Positions 44,577 through 57,570 of a DNA stretch of 64,000 nt are shown piece by piece. Made by a program: the position numbers and the translations under genes. The notes under the pieces are model-generated. The model was given only the letters and a program-made list of their open reading frames with translations. It was not told the origin of the DNA and did no database searches. Each line of letters opens with the position of its first letter. Position 1 is the first letter of the stretch. The stretch covers positions 744,001 to 808,000 of the forward strand of contig JALRME010000006.1 of the NCBI GenBank assembly GCA_026120035.1, in the 5' to 3' direction. The stretch is from Coleophoma eucalyptorum (lineage: Eukaryota; Ascomycota; Leotiomycetes; Helotiales; Dermateaceae).

Positions 44577-47319
44577 ATGGTTGGGCACATTTGTTCGTAG
44601 CCGGGGCTTGGGTAGATGTGGTATATCAATGTCAGCTAGATTGCTAGTCTTGACGTCAATATTACAATTCACATTGCGTCAAGCTGTGCAGTATAAGTCA
44701 ATCCCTCAATCACCAGCACTTACTGGGTGATTGATCTACGGCACCTATAGAGTAGCAGGCAAAGGAAAACCACAGATTTACCAGGGTTACTTGGGTTGTT
44801 TCAGGTGCGATATGCAACAAAGCACAGCTTAGTAGCTAAGATTGCTTGAAGAATTGGTCTGGCCTCGATGCAGGCATACCAAGGGCAATAGAGTTGTAGC
44901 GACAACCGGAACTTTCCAGGTCAGACGTGCAACAAGAACAAGCTCCGATGATCGCAATCTTCCGAATGATTGGGTCTTCGTCCTCGAGAGAAAGAATCGA
45001 GGGAAAGGAAGTGTCTCGGAGGAGAACCTGATTCCCTTTTGCTAGGGACGTGATGCCGTGAGATAGCCTATAGAAATCACTAATTGTGAACTATTGCCTG
45101 TAAGCGAGGCATTGTTCGTGGTCAGATGTGCAACAAAGTGTCTTGCATCGGTGTGTTTTTTTTTTTTTTGCGAGGCGCACCGATGCGAGTCCATGACCAT
45201 TTCTGGGAGGAAATATAGTTTTTATTTTATATTTTACTTTCTTAAAGAAAAAAAAAATTGAGTTGTTGGTGCATGAGATACACGTTGTTTGCTCTTCGAA
45301 GTCGCGAAGGGGAGATGGGCGCTGGGGAATGCGGGTATCTGCAACAAGTTGAGGCGTTTATGATCTTACGTGCTTACAGGAAAATTTTCTGTCACGGGAA
45401 GTGTTGTACTACGACACCCTGGGTTCAGCATTGAGTTTGACATAAGAGGAAGGATTCTTCAATCATCAAGATTCTTACTAAGATATCACTATTGTTTTCT
45501 TGTCCCTAAACGTCATCAACACAAAGCAAGTTCAATTCCAGTCTTGGATATTTCAGATTCATAATCAATAAGCTTTGGTGCAACCATATCTTGTGAAGAT
45601 TATTGCAATAGAGAATACCAAGACCTAAAAGGGCATTTGATATTCGTACAAGAACTTAAAGTCTGAAGTCTCTATCTAGTCTTATACCAAAAAAGCAAGG
45701 GTGTGGTCACGATGATGCTGGATAATTCAGCGAATGCTAAAGGCTTGCCTTATCCTCAAAAAGTTCCAGAAGGGCAATGAACGAATCCTCTGACTTTTCC
45801 AGTTCTTTGAATACCTCCATCTGTGAATGAAGACTATTGTTACGATGTTTACCGAAGACCGATGCAAGGTTAATAATAAACAATGCCTTGTTCGGGTGCA
45901 CTAAAAGGGGGTTAGACGGCTTCGATGAGGTTTACGATTCTTCAATACAACCAAATGCTTCTCGCCCAACTGTCCCAGTGCCCAGGTTCGAGATCAAAGT
46001 TGGTTCATCAACCATCACGTGGCGGCCAGAACAAGTCTGTTTGTTTGTCCGTCAATTTGACATCACCAAACCAAACACCGAGGAGAAAAATCTCGAGTTC
46101 GTATTAGACCACATCGGCCTCGAGGCGTCCTTTGAACTGGGTAGACGTTCTGAACCGGTGTTTCAAGGGAGACCAAAAGATGGATCTCCTCCTTGTCGCG
46201 TGTAATGAGAGGTCCGAGGGCGCGAAGTTGTCCATGGAGACGGTCCAGCACCAAGAAAGAGGTAGACTAGGATGGGCTTAAGCTTGATATCTAGCTTGGG
46301 CTATCCAGAGTGGTAGCATTGGCACAGGAAACAATAGGTATGCCCAGAATTAGCCGGGGCTCGTCGGCTTTGCTTTTGCCATGTGTAGGTACAAGTAAAC
46401 AAGTTCAGTACGGGCCAAGTGGCTTCGGGTCTTGTATGCTGTAGACTTGCCGTACACATGTGTTTTCCATCTCCTGAAGTCGACAGGAGGTGACCCTATT
46501 ATCAATGACAGATGACTGACTGCCCGAACAAAGTGCTGGTCAAAGGTGTGTATGACCTTTGCCGAGCAACCAGGGCCTCGTTAAGCTGCGTGGGGATATT
46601 CTTGCTACTACAAACTCAAAGATCGGGGACTTGTAGTTTATTACTCCGTGTTGTCGATTCTCCGCTTGTTTGGAAAGTCGTCTGCATTTCAATAACAAGC
46701 TAAAGCCGTGTGCTTGTACAGAACCGGAGTCGCATTGACGACTATTTTCGGACTGTCTGCACGCCATTTCTCTAGCGAGGGGGCCTGACCCACGACTAAC
46801 AGACGACTACGAAGAATTGAGATGAGATGCATCACCTATGCAACCTCCTCCCGCTCACCAACCAGGGCGTATGCTGCCGTGGTTTGTATTGGGGCTTTCT
46901 TGGTACGGATATGCCATGCTCACTGAACAAAAGTCGTTCCTCTCGGCGCTGCCCGTAGGTCCGTAGCCAACCTAGTGGCAGCACGCCCCTGACGCGACTT
47001 GGTCGCCTAGCTCTTGGGATGAGATGGCAGGACCGCTATGGCAGTGCCATAGATCTGTAAGGCCCAAAAACATTAAATGCTCTGCCTGTCGTCCAATTTC
47101 CCATCTCTCCTTTCCCATTCGACTTTCTCTTATTTGAATATTCGTTCTTGCTTCTACTGGAACACGGCTTTGTTGCTTACGTTCCTATTGAAGTCCATTC
47201 ATTTATTTATCTAGCTGCTGTCACTCCTTTCAGCTGCAGTTCCTCTTCCCTCGGCCCCCCCTTAAACGCATACATTCTTTTAGATATTCTTCAGTTGGAG
47301 AAGAATATAGTAATTCGTT
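44577..47319. other. Intergenic region with degenerate repeats and a hairpin
   Basis: About 2.7 kb without a convincing gene. It contains several copies of a TGCAACAA-centred element (44813-44820, 44938-44945, 45128-45136, 45342-45348), an inverted repeat around a T14 run (45145-45186) and AT-rich DNA at 45210-45260. Open frames at 45837-46205 and 46512-46703 lack recognisable features. Confidence 0.5.
45145..45186. repeat. Inverted repeat around a T14 run
   Basis: GCATCGGTG (45145-45153) and its exact reverse complement CACCGATGC (45178-45186) flank 24 nt that include 14 T (45156-45169). The DNA or a transcript could form a 9-bp stem. Confidence 0.7.
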
Positions 47320-49523
47320 ATGAAGTTCAACGCTGCTCTCCTGGGAGCTTTGGCTGTTCTTGTGAACGCACATTCCGACCATGATGGCGAGCCAGTACCA
47401 CAGTTGATTGGAGGGAAAAAGTTTCTGGCTGAGTTAAGGTCTCAGAACCCACAGATCGATGCCCAGATACAATCCAGCATCACACAGAAACGAGATGCAG
47501 GATCGCAACAGGAGGCAAACTTGGAGAAGAGAGACGATATATGTGGACCTGGAATTGGCTCATGTCCTAAGGGCCAGTGCTGCTCCCCAGCAGGCTATTG
47601 TGGAACTACGGAGGAGTACTGTGCTTCTCCAGATTGTCAATTGGCATATGGCACAGCATGTGACGGAAACAAAAAGCCCAGCGGAGCTTCAACTGCAAAT
47701 CTCCCTCGACCACAGCTAGGCGATGTCGAATTGGGTGGTGTTGGAATCTATGATTGTGTTAATAACGGAGATATCGCATTTACATTCGATGATGGGCCAT
47801 ACAATTACACGTCTGACCTTCTGGACAAGCTGGCCGCATATGGTGCTAAAGCAACTTTTTTCATCACCGGTAACAATCTTGGAAAAGGTGCAATCGATAC
47901 GACAGCATCATGGAGCAATGTCATCAAGCGAATGGCTAGTTCTGGCCATCAAGTTGCCAGCCATACCTGGTCCCATCAAAACCTGACCTCTCTCGATCCT
48001 GTCACTTTCCAGAACCAGATGGTATACAACGAGATGGCTTTCAGGAACATTCTTGGGTACTGGCCTTCTTATATGAGGTAAATATAATGCGGTTTAATAT
48101 TTAAAACAGTCTGCTAATTATAGGCAGACCACCTTACTCTGAGTGCAACAGCACCTGCGGTACACTACTGGCTAAGTTGGGATATGTTGTAACATGTATG
48201 TCCATCAATTACTACAAAAGAAACATCAATACTAACGGACTTAGACTTTGATCTCGATACAGCCGGATATCTCAATGACAGTCCAACTCTGATCCAGAAC
48301 TCTAAGAACATCTGGGACGCGGCTATGAAGACTGCGAAGAGCACCACCTCCAACTTCCTAGAGATTGAGCACGATATCCATTACCAGACAGTTTACAACC
48401 TGACAGATTATATCCTTGCTTCCGGAACTAAGAAGGGGTTCAAGTTCGTCACTGTCGGAGAATGTCTTGGTGACCCTGCTGCCAATTGGTACCGATACGG
48501 CAACGAGACTGGCGTGCAGTCCGTCTCTACTGATGGCTCCTGCAGCACCTCCGTTACTTGCCTTGGAAGCGGCTTTGGTAATTGCTGTAGTGAAAGGTTA
48601 GTTGTCATCCGAGTTGTTTCATTTGCCAAAAGTTATACTAACAGCCTCTTTCAGTGGTTTCTGTGGAAGCGATGTCGCTCATTGCGGTACTGGCTGCCAA
48701 GCTGCATCAGGAAATTGCACTATCCCTGCTGGAACGATTGATGTGAGTATTGACGGAAGTTGTGGTCCTCACATTACCTGCTTTGGCAGTACATTTGGAA
48801 ATTGTTGCAGTGAAGCGTAAGTGTCCTCCTTGAAGTTGAGAGCAGCTGAACAGAAACTGACTGTCTCAAAGCGGATACTGTGGAAGCACAACCGATTACT
48901 GCGGTACTGGTTGTCAGTCTGCATATGGGAACTGCACATCCACATCCACACTTCTATCCACCTCTGCTTCAACTGCTACCTCGCTGCTGTCCTCGGTCGT
49001 CAGCATTGCTACCTCCGCTGTGTCCTCTGCAACAAGCTCTTTGCCGTCCTTGATTGTGAGCACTTCTAAATCTACTGAGATTTCGTCCTCGACCTCGGTG
49101 CTCCCTACCTCTAGCAGCACGGTCCAAAGAGTGGTCTCCTCCTCAACAAGTAGTTTTAGCACCAGTTCAAGCGCAATTTCTAGTACATCGTCTATTAGAA
49201 GTACTACATCAAGCAGCAGCAGTGCCTCTTCAATCAAGACCTCAACCTTGACCACGAGCGGAAAAGCATCCAGCACCTCTTCTACTTCTATTTCAGCTAC
49301 CAAGGCATCCACAACCTCAGCAACACCAACACCCACCACTAAGCTTGTCACAAGCAAAAACGGTACCTGCGGAGGCAAATCAGGATATACCTGCAAGGGC
49401 TACTTGCTCGGCGGCTGCTGTTCTGCTCTCGGACTTTGTGGACCAGATCTCTCTCTCATACCGCTCATCAGAAATCCTTACTGCGGAGCTGGATGTCAGT
49501 CAGACTTTGGAAAATGTTCTTGA
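47320..49523 (+). CDS. Secreted chitin/polysaccharide deacetylase with four CBM18 modules
   Basis: Five exons (47320-48077, 48128-48195, 48245-48596, 48655-48816, 48872-49523) encode 663 residues. A signal peptide (MKFNAALLGALAVLVNA) is followed by a pro-like segment ending in KR sites, then a CBM18 chitin-binding module (C75-C114). The NodB/CE4 domain shows TFDDGP (155-160; D157, D158), HTWSH (metal ligands H215, H219) and RPPYSEC (253-259). Two adjacent CBM18 modules follow, then a Ser/Thr-rich linker of about 120 residues and a fourth CBM18 at the C-terminus. It should remove acetyl groups from cell-wall chitin; plant-associated fungi use such enzymes to hide chitin from host receptors. 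No GPI signal is seen. The last CBM18 has an unusual 12-residue insertion after GLCG. Confidence 0.93.
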
Positions 49524-50478
49524 TTTCGTTGAGATGAGGCTATTCAATCAAAAGCGTATTTCTTGTTGATATTTGGGGGCAGATGCATCCTCTTTACATT
49601 CATTAATTTTGCTGCAACTTACCTTAATCTTAAATTATGTAATGAAGAAAACTGTGTATAAGCTTCAGGGCACCCGTTCATTCGCTCCCAAATGTACATG
49701 ACAGCTCTCCTCTCCTCTCCTCCTTTTCCCCTATTGCCGGATTGCCAAGCGAGCTCTTGGTCAGCTCAGCTCAGTAGCTCGAGTTATTGAGCACTGGTGA
49801 CATAGTTCGTGGTCTACCGCTTGAATAACGAATCGGTGTGAGAAAGTTGAAGCTTGGCCATTGTTAAATACAAGACCGCCGAAGGCAACTCTAGTACGGT
49901 CAACTGAAGAAATGGGTCCATTTGAGGAACCGCGACGGGAAAAAGAAAGATTGATTTTGGTGGTGGTATGTCAGATGGATAAAGGCAAAACGCAACAACA
50001 AAACAAGTAAGATGTCCAACGACATCGCCCACGTTTGGGTTGGCTCGTATCTGTATATCGTATTGCGAATGCCTGGATTAGAGTTGAGGGAATGCATGCT
50101 TACCCTCTCGCAACCCAAGCCCGACAAGACGCCAACACCGAGTGAGAGTGTGCTTCGTAAAGGAGGATGGGTGAGCCGGCCAGTCATCCAGCCTTGCTAT
50201 AAGCTGCAGTAAGTGGGGCCCGCAAACCGAACGCCACAGCCCTCCAGCAGCATTATTCCCTGCCCAACCATGGCAGAAACCATTATCCGTTACCATGATT
50301 CCACCACCGCGAACTCCACCATGCCGTGAAATCCCCATTTTCTGCTTCTGTGGAAAAAGATCTTTCGATCCTAATTCTGTATGCGACCAAAGGGAACCTT
50401 TCTGAGCCTAAGTGAGTGAGGGCTGAGACAAGAGCACAGGGCTGGTAAGACGTCAGTTCTGTCACTTTGCGATAAGAT
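49524..50478. other. Intergenic deacetylase / RING gene
   Basis: About 950 bp holding the deacetylase 3' UTR and the promoter of the RING gene. No gene or element recognised. Confidence 0.5.
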
Positions 50479-53400
50479 ATGGATTTGGAGAACCGTGGGC
50501 TAGATCTCGAGAAAGAGTTGACGTGCTCGGTGAGTCTAGCACCTCCCCCCGAACCTTCTCTAACCGGACGTCATTCCAAAGCTTGAAGATTTGCGCACAG
50601 AATGATGCCGGATTTCAGTACTCAAGTATTTGATCGTAGGGCTGACATGAATATGCGCATCAGATATGCACCGAGGTCCTCTATCAACCCCTCACTCTCC
50701 TCGATTGCCTTCATACCTTCTGTGGCTCATGCCTCAAGGAGTGGTTCAAATTTCAGCACTCTTCACGGCTAAATAACTTAGATTCTCCATCCGGGGATGC
50801 ATCGCCTTATACCTGCCCATCATGTCGTGCGCCGGTACGAGATACGAAGCACAATGCAACCGTGACAACATTACTGGACATGTTCTTGGCTGCGAACCCA
50901 GAGAAAGTGCGGAGCGCTGAGGATCAAGAGGACTTACTGAAGAGATATAAGCATGGTGACGAAATTCTGCCGAAGGTTCAGAAGAGGATAACGACTAGGA
51001 ACGAGGCACTCTTAGAGGATGCGGATAGACGGTTGATGGACGAGGTCAGAGACCTGAGCTTGCGAGAGGTCGGTGTTGAATCTTCGGAAGCTAGGAGAGA
51101 ACGAAGGCGACGTGAGGATGGTCGATCGCGCAGCTCCAGGGTACACTCCAGCCGGGAGAATAGCACGGACAGTAGGCGCCCAGAGGAGAGAGAGAGGAGG
51201 CGAAGAAGAGATGGCGATTCAGAACGCAGAGCCAGGGACGACTCGTTGACTTTGCGCCCAGATGGTGGGCCCACTGAGAGACATCGCAGGCGCAGTGAGG
51301 GAGAGTCGAGGAGGAGGGAAGAGGAACGAAGCCGCAATGCGGCCCATCGACGAGTCGAACATCAGTCATCCTTGCGATCTCTTATTAGCTCTTCTGACAT
51401 CGATTCTCATGAAATGGAGGAGGAGATTTTGCGTCAAATCAGGGAGGAGGGACTGTTAGATGGGATTGATCTGGAGAACATCGATGTAAGCCAGGAAGAT
51501 CAAATCAGTGAACGGATTGCGGAAGCATTCAAACGACGGCAGGAGCAGCAAAGGTCAAGGCAGGATCCAGCAAGGCGCGATGCTGCTAGCGGAAGAAGAC
51601 GACGAGCAGCTTCTGAATCACGAGATACTTCCGGCGATGATGGTCCCCGAACTTTAAGAACACGAAGAACACATGCTCGTTCGACAAGTACTGTCAGTCA
51701 AGGCGATGATGTCCGACGACCACCAATGTCATCCAGTGCAGGTCAAGCGGCTCATCTGGAGGCCCAGTCGAGCGATGAGGGGAGACGGAGACGAAGGGCT
51801 ACAAGTAACGGCCGCAGTGCAACTAACCCATTACCACTGGCAGACATTCAGGCAAGACCAACAGCTAGATCACAAACCGATCTCAGTGAGAGGCCCAGGT
51901 CATCTCAAGTCACCTTACCAAGCCGACCTTTAGTTGCAACAGGAGCCCGAAGCAATACCGACCCTTCAGTTCAGAGGCGCCCTGAGGGATCAACAGCAGA
52001 TTTAACTTCTCGAGAAGGAACCCCAAGGAGAAGCACAAGTAGATCGCCACGCATAGGGATGAACCCGGATTCTGCCCAGCCTTCAGCATCAGCCCTGCCT
52101 AGAGTCGTGCCTGCGGTAGAGGTCATTATTCCACAGTCGTCTTCCCTAGAGCTTTCTACTAATGTGGTCGATCGATCATTGATGCCAGCGCCACTTTCTC
52201 CCCGCAGTCCTTCGCATTCTAGGGAAGGGTCTTTGTCAGACAGAGCTTCTGCACTACAAAGTGGCTCTAGACCTACCTCGTCTTCTTCACCAACCACCAA
52301 ACCTCCTCGGCAGTACTATAACGAACCTTCGTTAAAGTGCTCGAGGTGTAGCAAACCGCACATTGAATATGAGCTTCACTATAACTGCAAGACATGCCAC
52401 GGGGGCGCTTGGAACTTATGCCTTTCGTGTTATAGATCAGGTGCCGGTTGCCTACACTGGTTTGGATTTGGTTATGCTGCATGGGCAAAGTACCAGAGAC
52501 AGATCGAAGCCGGTGACTTATCTCCAAATGCAGAAAAACCTCACATGCTTACGGCAAATCGTTATCTCCAGCCAAAGGCTCAAGCTGGTGGGGCAGATGG
52601 CAGGAGGACACTGACCACCGAAGATCCGTTCAATAGATTACAAAGTGGTGCCTTTTGCGCAAATTGTCTTGCGTGGGCGAACGAGTGCTATTGGCGATGC
52701 GAGTCCTGCAACCATGGAGACTGGGGGTTCTGTAATGTGTGCGTCAACCAAGGTAAATCGTGCAATCATGCACTGTTACCATTAACATACAAGCCATTCG
52801 ATTCATATATCGCACCACTATCGCCAGCCCATGACCAAAGAACCCCTGCATCAGCTAGTATTCTCACTGGACCAGGAATTAACAAAGTTGGACCATTTAT
52901 GCCTCTGACGTTCTCTACTAAGTGCGATATTTGTCACTATCCTATCCAACCTTCTAATACCAGATACCACTGCTTCTCCTGCACGAGCGCCGTCCCCGAC
53001 ACATCACCCGGCGATTATGATATTTGCATGACTTGCTATGCAAAGTTAATTAGCTCTAGACGCATTAGCCCTGAGAATGGAAACAGTGGTTGGCGCCGCT
53101 GTCTACGGGGACACCGTATGGTCATTGTAGGATTTGAAGACAGCCGGGGAGGACAACGGCGAGTCGTTGTGCAGGAGCTTGTCGGTGGATATGACTTACA
53201 GGAAGATCCCATTAAGACAGACCCTGAGCTTCTACGCTGGAGCTGGGGCCAAGGGGATGGCGCATGTGTGCGTCTTGTCACTAGAGACGTCTCCCGAACA
53301 GCTCCTGACTCCGTTCCGGGCATGGAAATAGCAAAAGTATTCCCTCCAGATGGTGGTATTGGTATGGCGAGTGTCGCACTGTGGAGCTGGTACCCCAAGG

Positions 53401-53543
53401 AAGGCGCAGATGATGAGCTGATGTTTCCGCGCGGTTCTGAGGTCTGCGAGATAAAGGACGTTAATGGCGACTGGTATCATGGGACTTATATGGGCAAAAC
53501 GGGTTTGTTCCCAGCTCCTTATGTTGAGCCTTTGAGTGAGTGA
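50479..53543 (+). CDS. RING-finger E3 ligase-like protein with ZZ-type fingers and SH3
   Basis: Exon 1 (50479-50529) and exon 2 (50664-53543) encode 976 residues; the 134-nt intron splits the RING between its first two cysteines. The C3HC4 RING uses C16, C19, C32, H34, C37, C40, C68 and C71, so an E3 ubiquitin ligase is likely. Residues about 110-560 are a very Arg/Ser-rich disordered region with a short helical block near 205-250. Three cysteine-rich ZZ-like fingers start near C576, about residue 682 and about residue 771. A C-terminal SH3-type domain (about 920-973) has ALWSWYP, NGDWYHG and GLFPAPYVEPL. The combination suggests an adaptor that tethers ubiquitination to Pro-rich partners. 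No named orthologue was recognised. Confidence 0.87.
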
Positions 53544-55378
53544 GAGGTGGATATGTTCTCTCTTTGTATATTGATACGTGCTTCATACTTATCTATTCCT
53601 TAGTAGTAGTTCTATGAATAATGACTTCCATATATCTCTCCTGTACTACTCGATCCGGACCACTTTGTGACACCTAGATCTATTCTAGCACCTATACTAA
53701 CCAATACATAGATTACCACTAAGGTTCCTCAAGAAAAGAACCAGCTACGTGATATGCCCTCAATTACACAAAAAGGTTACCGAGAAGCCCACTCCCTACA
53801 TAACCTTCCGCCAATCGACTTCGTGGTGTGTTATGCTTGCGTCGAAATCCAGCACCCCTGTCAGAAGCCTAGCACACTGACGAAAGACTAGATCACAAAA
53901 ATGACATCAACATCCTCTTCCCTTCCCTCCCCCTCCTTCCGGACGACATATAGCTCCAATGCTTTAGCGCCGCGATAAGAAAAGAATCAGGCTGGAAGGG
54001 CTAGTTCGTGGCAGTCTAAAGTCGATCTTCACTCTGACGTTGGAAGGGTCATATTTTTTTTTGAAGGAGAAAAAGGGGAAAATTATGGATGTTCTAGATA
54101 GTTGCATCCTGTACCTCTGTACTCCTGTCGTTGTAAGAAGTGCTCGCTTAGGAGTTAGTAATATTGTAAAATCGCTCCAACTGCCTCCCGGAAATGTCAG
54201 ATTGAGTGAGTGGATAAGCGAGGGGTTTGCCCAGGCTTTCATTTTCGTCCTTACTGTCACACAAGTGATATCTATAGCCGCGTTGGCTTTTTGGAAAGTA
54301 TTTCTATAAGCAGCTACCCTATGGTATATCAAACAAAATGAATTCAGGACAACTTAAAATAATCACAAAGAACATCGAGGATTTAGGATTTCAAAAAAAA
54401 AATATTGTCAATGGCAATTGTGATGTAAAAATATATACAGTTATCAATTCAGCGCAAGAGGCCCAGCCAAACATAACCAGAGCCAGCTCAAATTCTCCAT
54501 GCCAAACCAATAAAAAGGGTGGGAGACACCATACCAGCTTCGAACCAAGCCAACCGAAGCTCCCAAATGGAAGATAAAAGCTATACACAAGAGAAAAAGG
54601 TGAACAAAAAAGTATAAAAGATTTGTTCTTCACAAAAGGGCCTCCATCCTCTTCGCAAAACCCGGTTTGTGGGAAAGGAGAAGGGACGAGTAGCGCGTCT
54701 GCCACCAAAGGCTTAGTTTCTCCCTTCTCTCTTTCCCGTCGCGAAGAGTGTGTGGTAACAAGAGACCAAGAAACAAGATAGAATGGGCTCGAGATGAGAA
54801 TTGAATTCAGACGACCGCGGCAGACCGGAAAAGACAAAGAAAACGATGAGCAAGCAAGTTAAGAAACGAACACGGGAGACAAAACACCGAGATGAACACC
54901 TGGCTATCTAGCATCGCAGATGCCCCGAGAAAAACTTGCTTGCTGTTTTTAGAGCAGATATGAAGAAGCATCGTTTCCCTGCAGCCAAACAACGATCAAC
55001 ATGCGACGAGGTAGAAGAACAAAAAAGCAAGAAAGCAAAAAAAAAACAAAAAAAAAACGAGGAAAACAAAAAACAAAGGCTATAGTAAAACACTGGTATA
55101 TGAAGAGACTTGGCTGAAGCACAAACAGGCAACAGCATAAGAAACATTCTCCCGGAAGAAAAGAACTGAAGGCAAGACAAAATCGAAGAGAATAAAGAAG
55201 CACCCTTAGGCTTTAAAGATATATGTTCAAGAAGGTTTGTTTTTTTTACGGCTGACTGAGGCTGAATCGAAGAGATAACGCCGAGGAAAGTAACGCTGCC
55301 GTGAGATGTATTGATCGATCCAAAGAGAGTCATAAGCATGAACCTGGTCATTTTTCTTTTCTGAATCCTGACATGTGG
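53544..55378. other. Intergenic, convergent RING / homeobox genes
   Basis: About 1.8 kb, A-rich on the plus strand (55020-55075 is nearly all A with C/G), which on the minus strand is a U-rich 3' UTR candidate of the homeobox gene. A small frame at 54040-54309 lacks support. Confidence 0.5.
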
Positions 55379-57570
55379 CTAGGCATTTTCGTAAGGCCCC
55401 GACATGGTGAAACTCCGTCTTCGCTTCTGATCAGTCTCATAGTTGGGAGCCCCACTGTTTTGCTCTGCACTTCGTGGAGACACACTCTGGCCATGTTCTG
55501 GACCTGCATACTCTCTATCGGAATGATGAGGTCGAACTGGAGAGTTATACGCGTTTGCAAAGTCCTGTGGTGGAGCCATTGGTGCACTCATTTGTGGCAT
55601 GCTGAAATCGCGGCCAGGTTCCCCTGGAGTTCGGGGGAGAGAAAAGTCTACGGGTGCAGACAACGGCGCACTTTGGAAGCCACTGGTGTAGTGACCCGCG
55701 AATGAACTGCCACTTCTTGGTGTAGGAGGCATGCCATGATGCTGTTGTGATGGCAGAGTACGGTATTGATTTCGGAGGTCAAGACCAGGCGGGAAGGCTG
55801 CCGAGGAGGACCGGAGACGGGAGAGAGATGATGGTGAGGTTCGTGGCGCAGAGGAAGGATTTTGCGAATGAGCATAGCTCATGTGCGAAGGCGATGCTTG
55901 CATACTTGGATCTAGGAAAGGGGTTAGTTTTGCATAATCAACATCATCAAACCGAGTTTCGAAACTTCTAAAAAAAGAAATATTGGGACGAACTGGAATA
56001 TGCGTTACCATCGTACTGCGGCCCTCGCACGGAGTTATTGCCTATTTGCTCTCCTCCATGATATGTTGACTGCTGTCGTCCGCTCAATTGTGGGCTCGGT
56101 TGAGCATTTTGGGTAAAGCCGTAGTCTAAAGTCTCTCCTTTCCAGGACATACTGGATCTCAAAGGAGATTGGAGAGACTCAGATCGGGACCTTGACATGG
56201 TGCTTCGAACCTGTATTGGTTGAAGAGGACGGACAGGATGTCTAGAATCAGATAGAGCCTGGTAATTGTCTGTACTATTTTGACGATTGAACATATTTGC
56301 ACTGCTTTGTCCGGCGCTCATCGGACTAGAGACATGGCTAGAATAGTATCGCTCATTTGAGTTGAGAGATAAAGGCGAGAGCATGCTCGGTGTTCCAACT
56401 GAGCCTGGTGCTGCATAGCCAATGTGCCCATAAGCAGGACTCAAAGCACTTGGTGACATGTGGTCCTCACCATCGTGTCTTCGCATCGTGTCAACCATGA
56501 GAGGCCGTATCATATGTTCGGCGTAGCCAGGAACGTAGTCGACGACGGGTGATTGCATGGGCGTCCCGATTCCGTGGACAGCTCCATAAGGAGAGTGCAG
56601 AGCCTGCACATTGTCGAAATCGTCGGGTACGGCACGCATCTTCATCATTCTTTCACGATCATCAACTGTGAGTCGCTTTATCTTTGCACGTCTACATAAA
56701 TGCGCATCAGTATGCTTCATCTATTTCTCCTACATTGAAGGATTACTCACCTATTCTGAAACCAGACTTGCACTTGTCGAGGACTAAGTCCTGGGATCTC
56801 TCGCGAGAGTCGTTCTCGATGCGCAGCATCAGGATGTGCTTGCTTAGCAAATTCACTCATAAGAAAACGTGTCTGCTGATGGGTAAGGCTAGATTGGATT
56901 TTAGTAAGTGTCCAAAACTTGTATACAACTCGAGGGTAGTATACCGGAAGCGCTTCATCTTTCTTCTTTCTGCGCGTCGCTCTGCAGCAGTCTGTGGGTT
57001 GCTTCCATCTTCCGCGTCAAGCATTTCGTCGTCTTCATCTTCATCTTCTAGGTCCTCCTCCTTGAAGTCTATTTGTGCGTTACTGTCTTCCTGACCAACT
57101 GGTCCTCCTTCACCCATCAGAGCTGCCGATGAAATGGTGCTTGGTTTTTCGGAACTTAAGGAGAGTACTGTAGAGACTGGCGAGGAAACTGAATTGGTAC
57201 TGCTTGCAGCTACTGCAGCGTTTTCGCATTCTACTTGTGCAGAAACGGCTCGGTCTGCTCCTGGACCAGTCTTGTTTTCTTGTCGAAGAGCCAATGGCTC
57301 AAAGTTGTGCTGTTGTTCAAGTTGAGATCTCTTAATGCTCTCGGACTGAGCTTGTGTGCTCTCAGAAGCATTCAAGGTCGAGGACCGGCCAAACGATGGA
57401 TTCGTTCCCTCAGAGACAGCGCTAGAAGAGAATTGCTCTCGCCAGTCCTGCTGAGCTGACAAAGAATCGAAATTCGACATGCGTGGAGAGCTGGCGTTAT
57501 GATAAACGGCACCAAGATTTCGAGATGACCAAGTGTTCCGCCCTGACTGAAATTGATGTGCCACAATCAT
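55379..57570 (-). CDS. Homeobox transcription factor, Hoy1-like
   Basis: Four exons (57570-56945, 56888-56751, 56691-56009, 55911-55379) encode about 659 residues. A Ser/Gln-rich N-terminus ends in an acidic block. The homeodomain spans about residues 200-261: RKMKRFR, LTHQQTRFL, then the recognition helix RQVQVWFQNRRAKIKR (246-261), split by two introns. The C-terminus is Ser/Pro/Tyr-rich and disordered. It resembles the fungal Hoy1 group (Yarrowia HOY1, needed for hyphal growth; Botrytis and Magnaporthe homeobox genes affecting development). Binding to ATTA-type DNA is expected from the WFQN helix. An in-frame ATG at 57480 is an alternative start. A long upstream frame ends in ATGA overlap with the chosen start, and a very long gene-free region lies upstream. 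Confidence 0.92.

Noticed and set aside
45837..46205. 122-residue plus-strand frame
   Set aside because: No recognisable domain, no splice-supported extension, and it sits in a repeat-bearing spacer.
48914..49396. 160-residue minus-strand frame rich in Val/Glu/Leu
   Set aside because: A shadow of the Ser/Thr-rich linker of the chitin deacetylase read in reverse.
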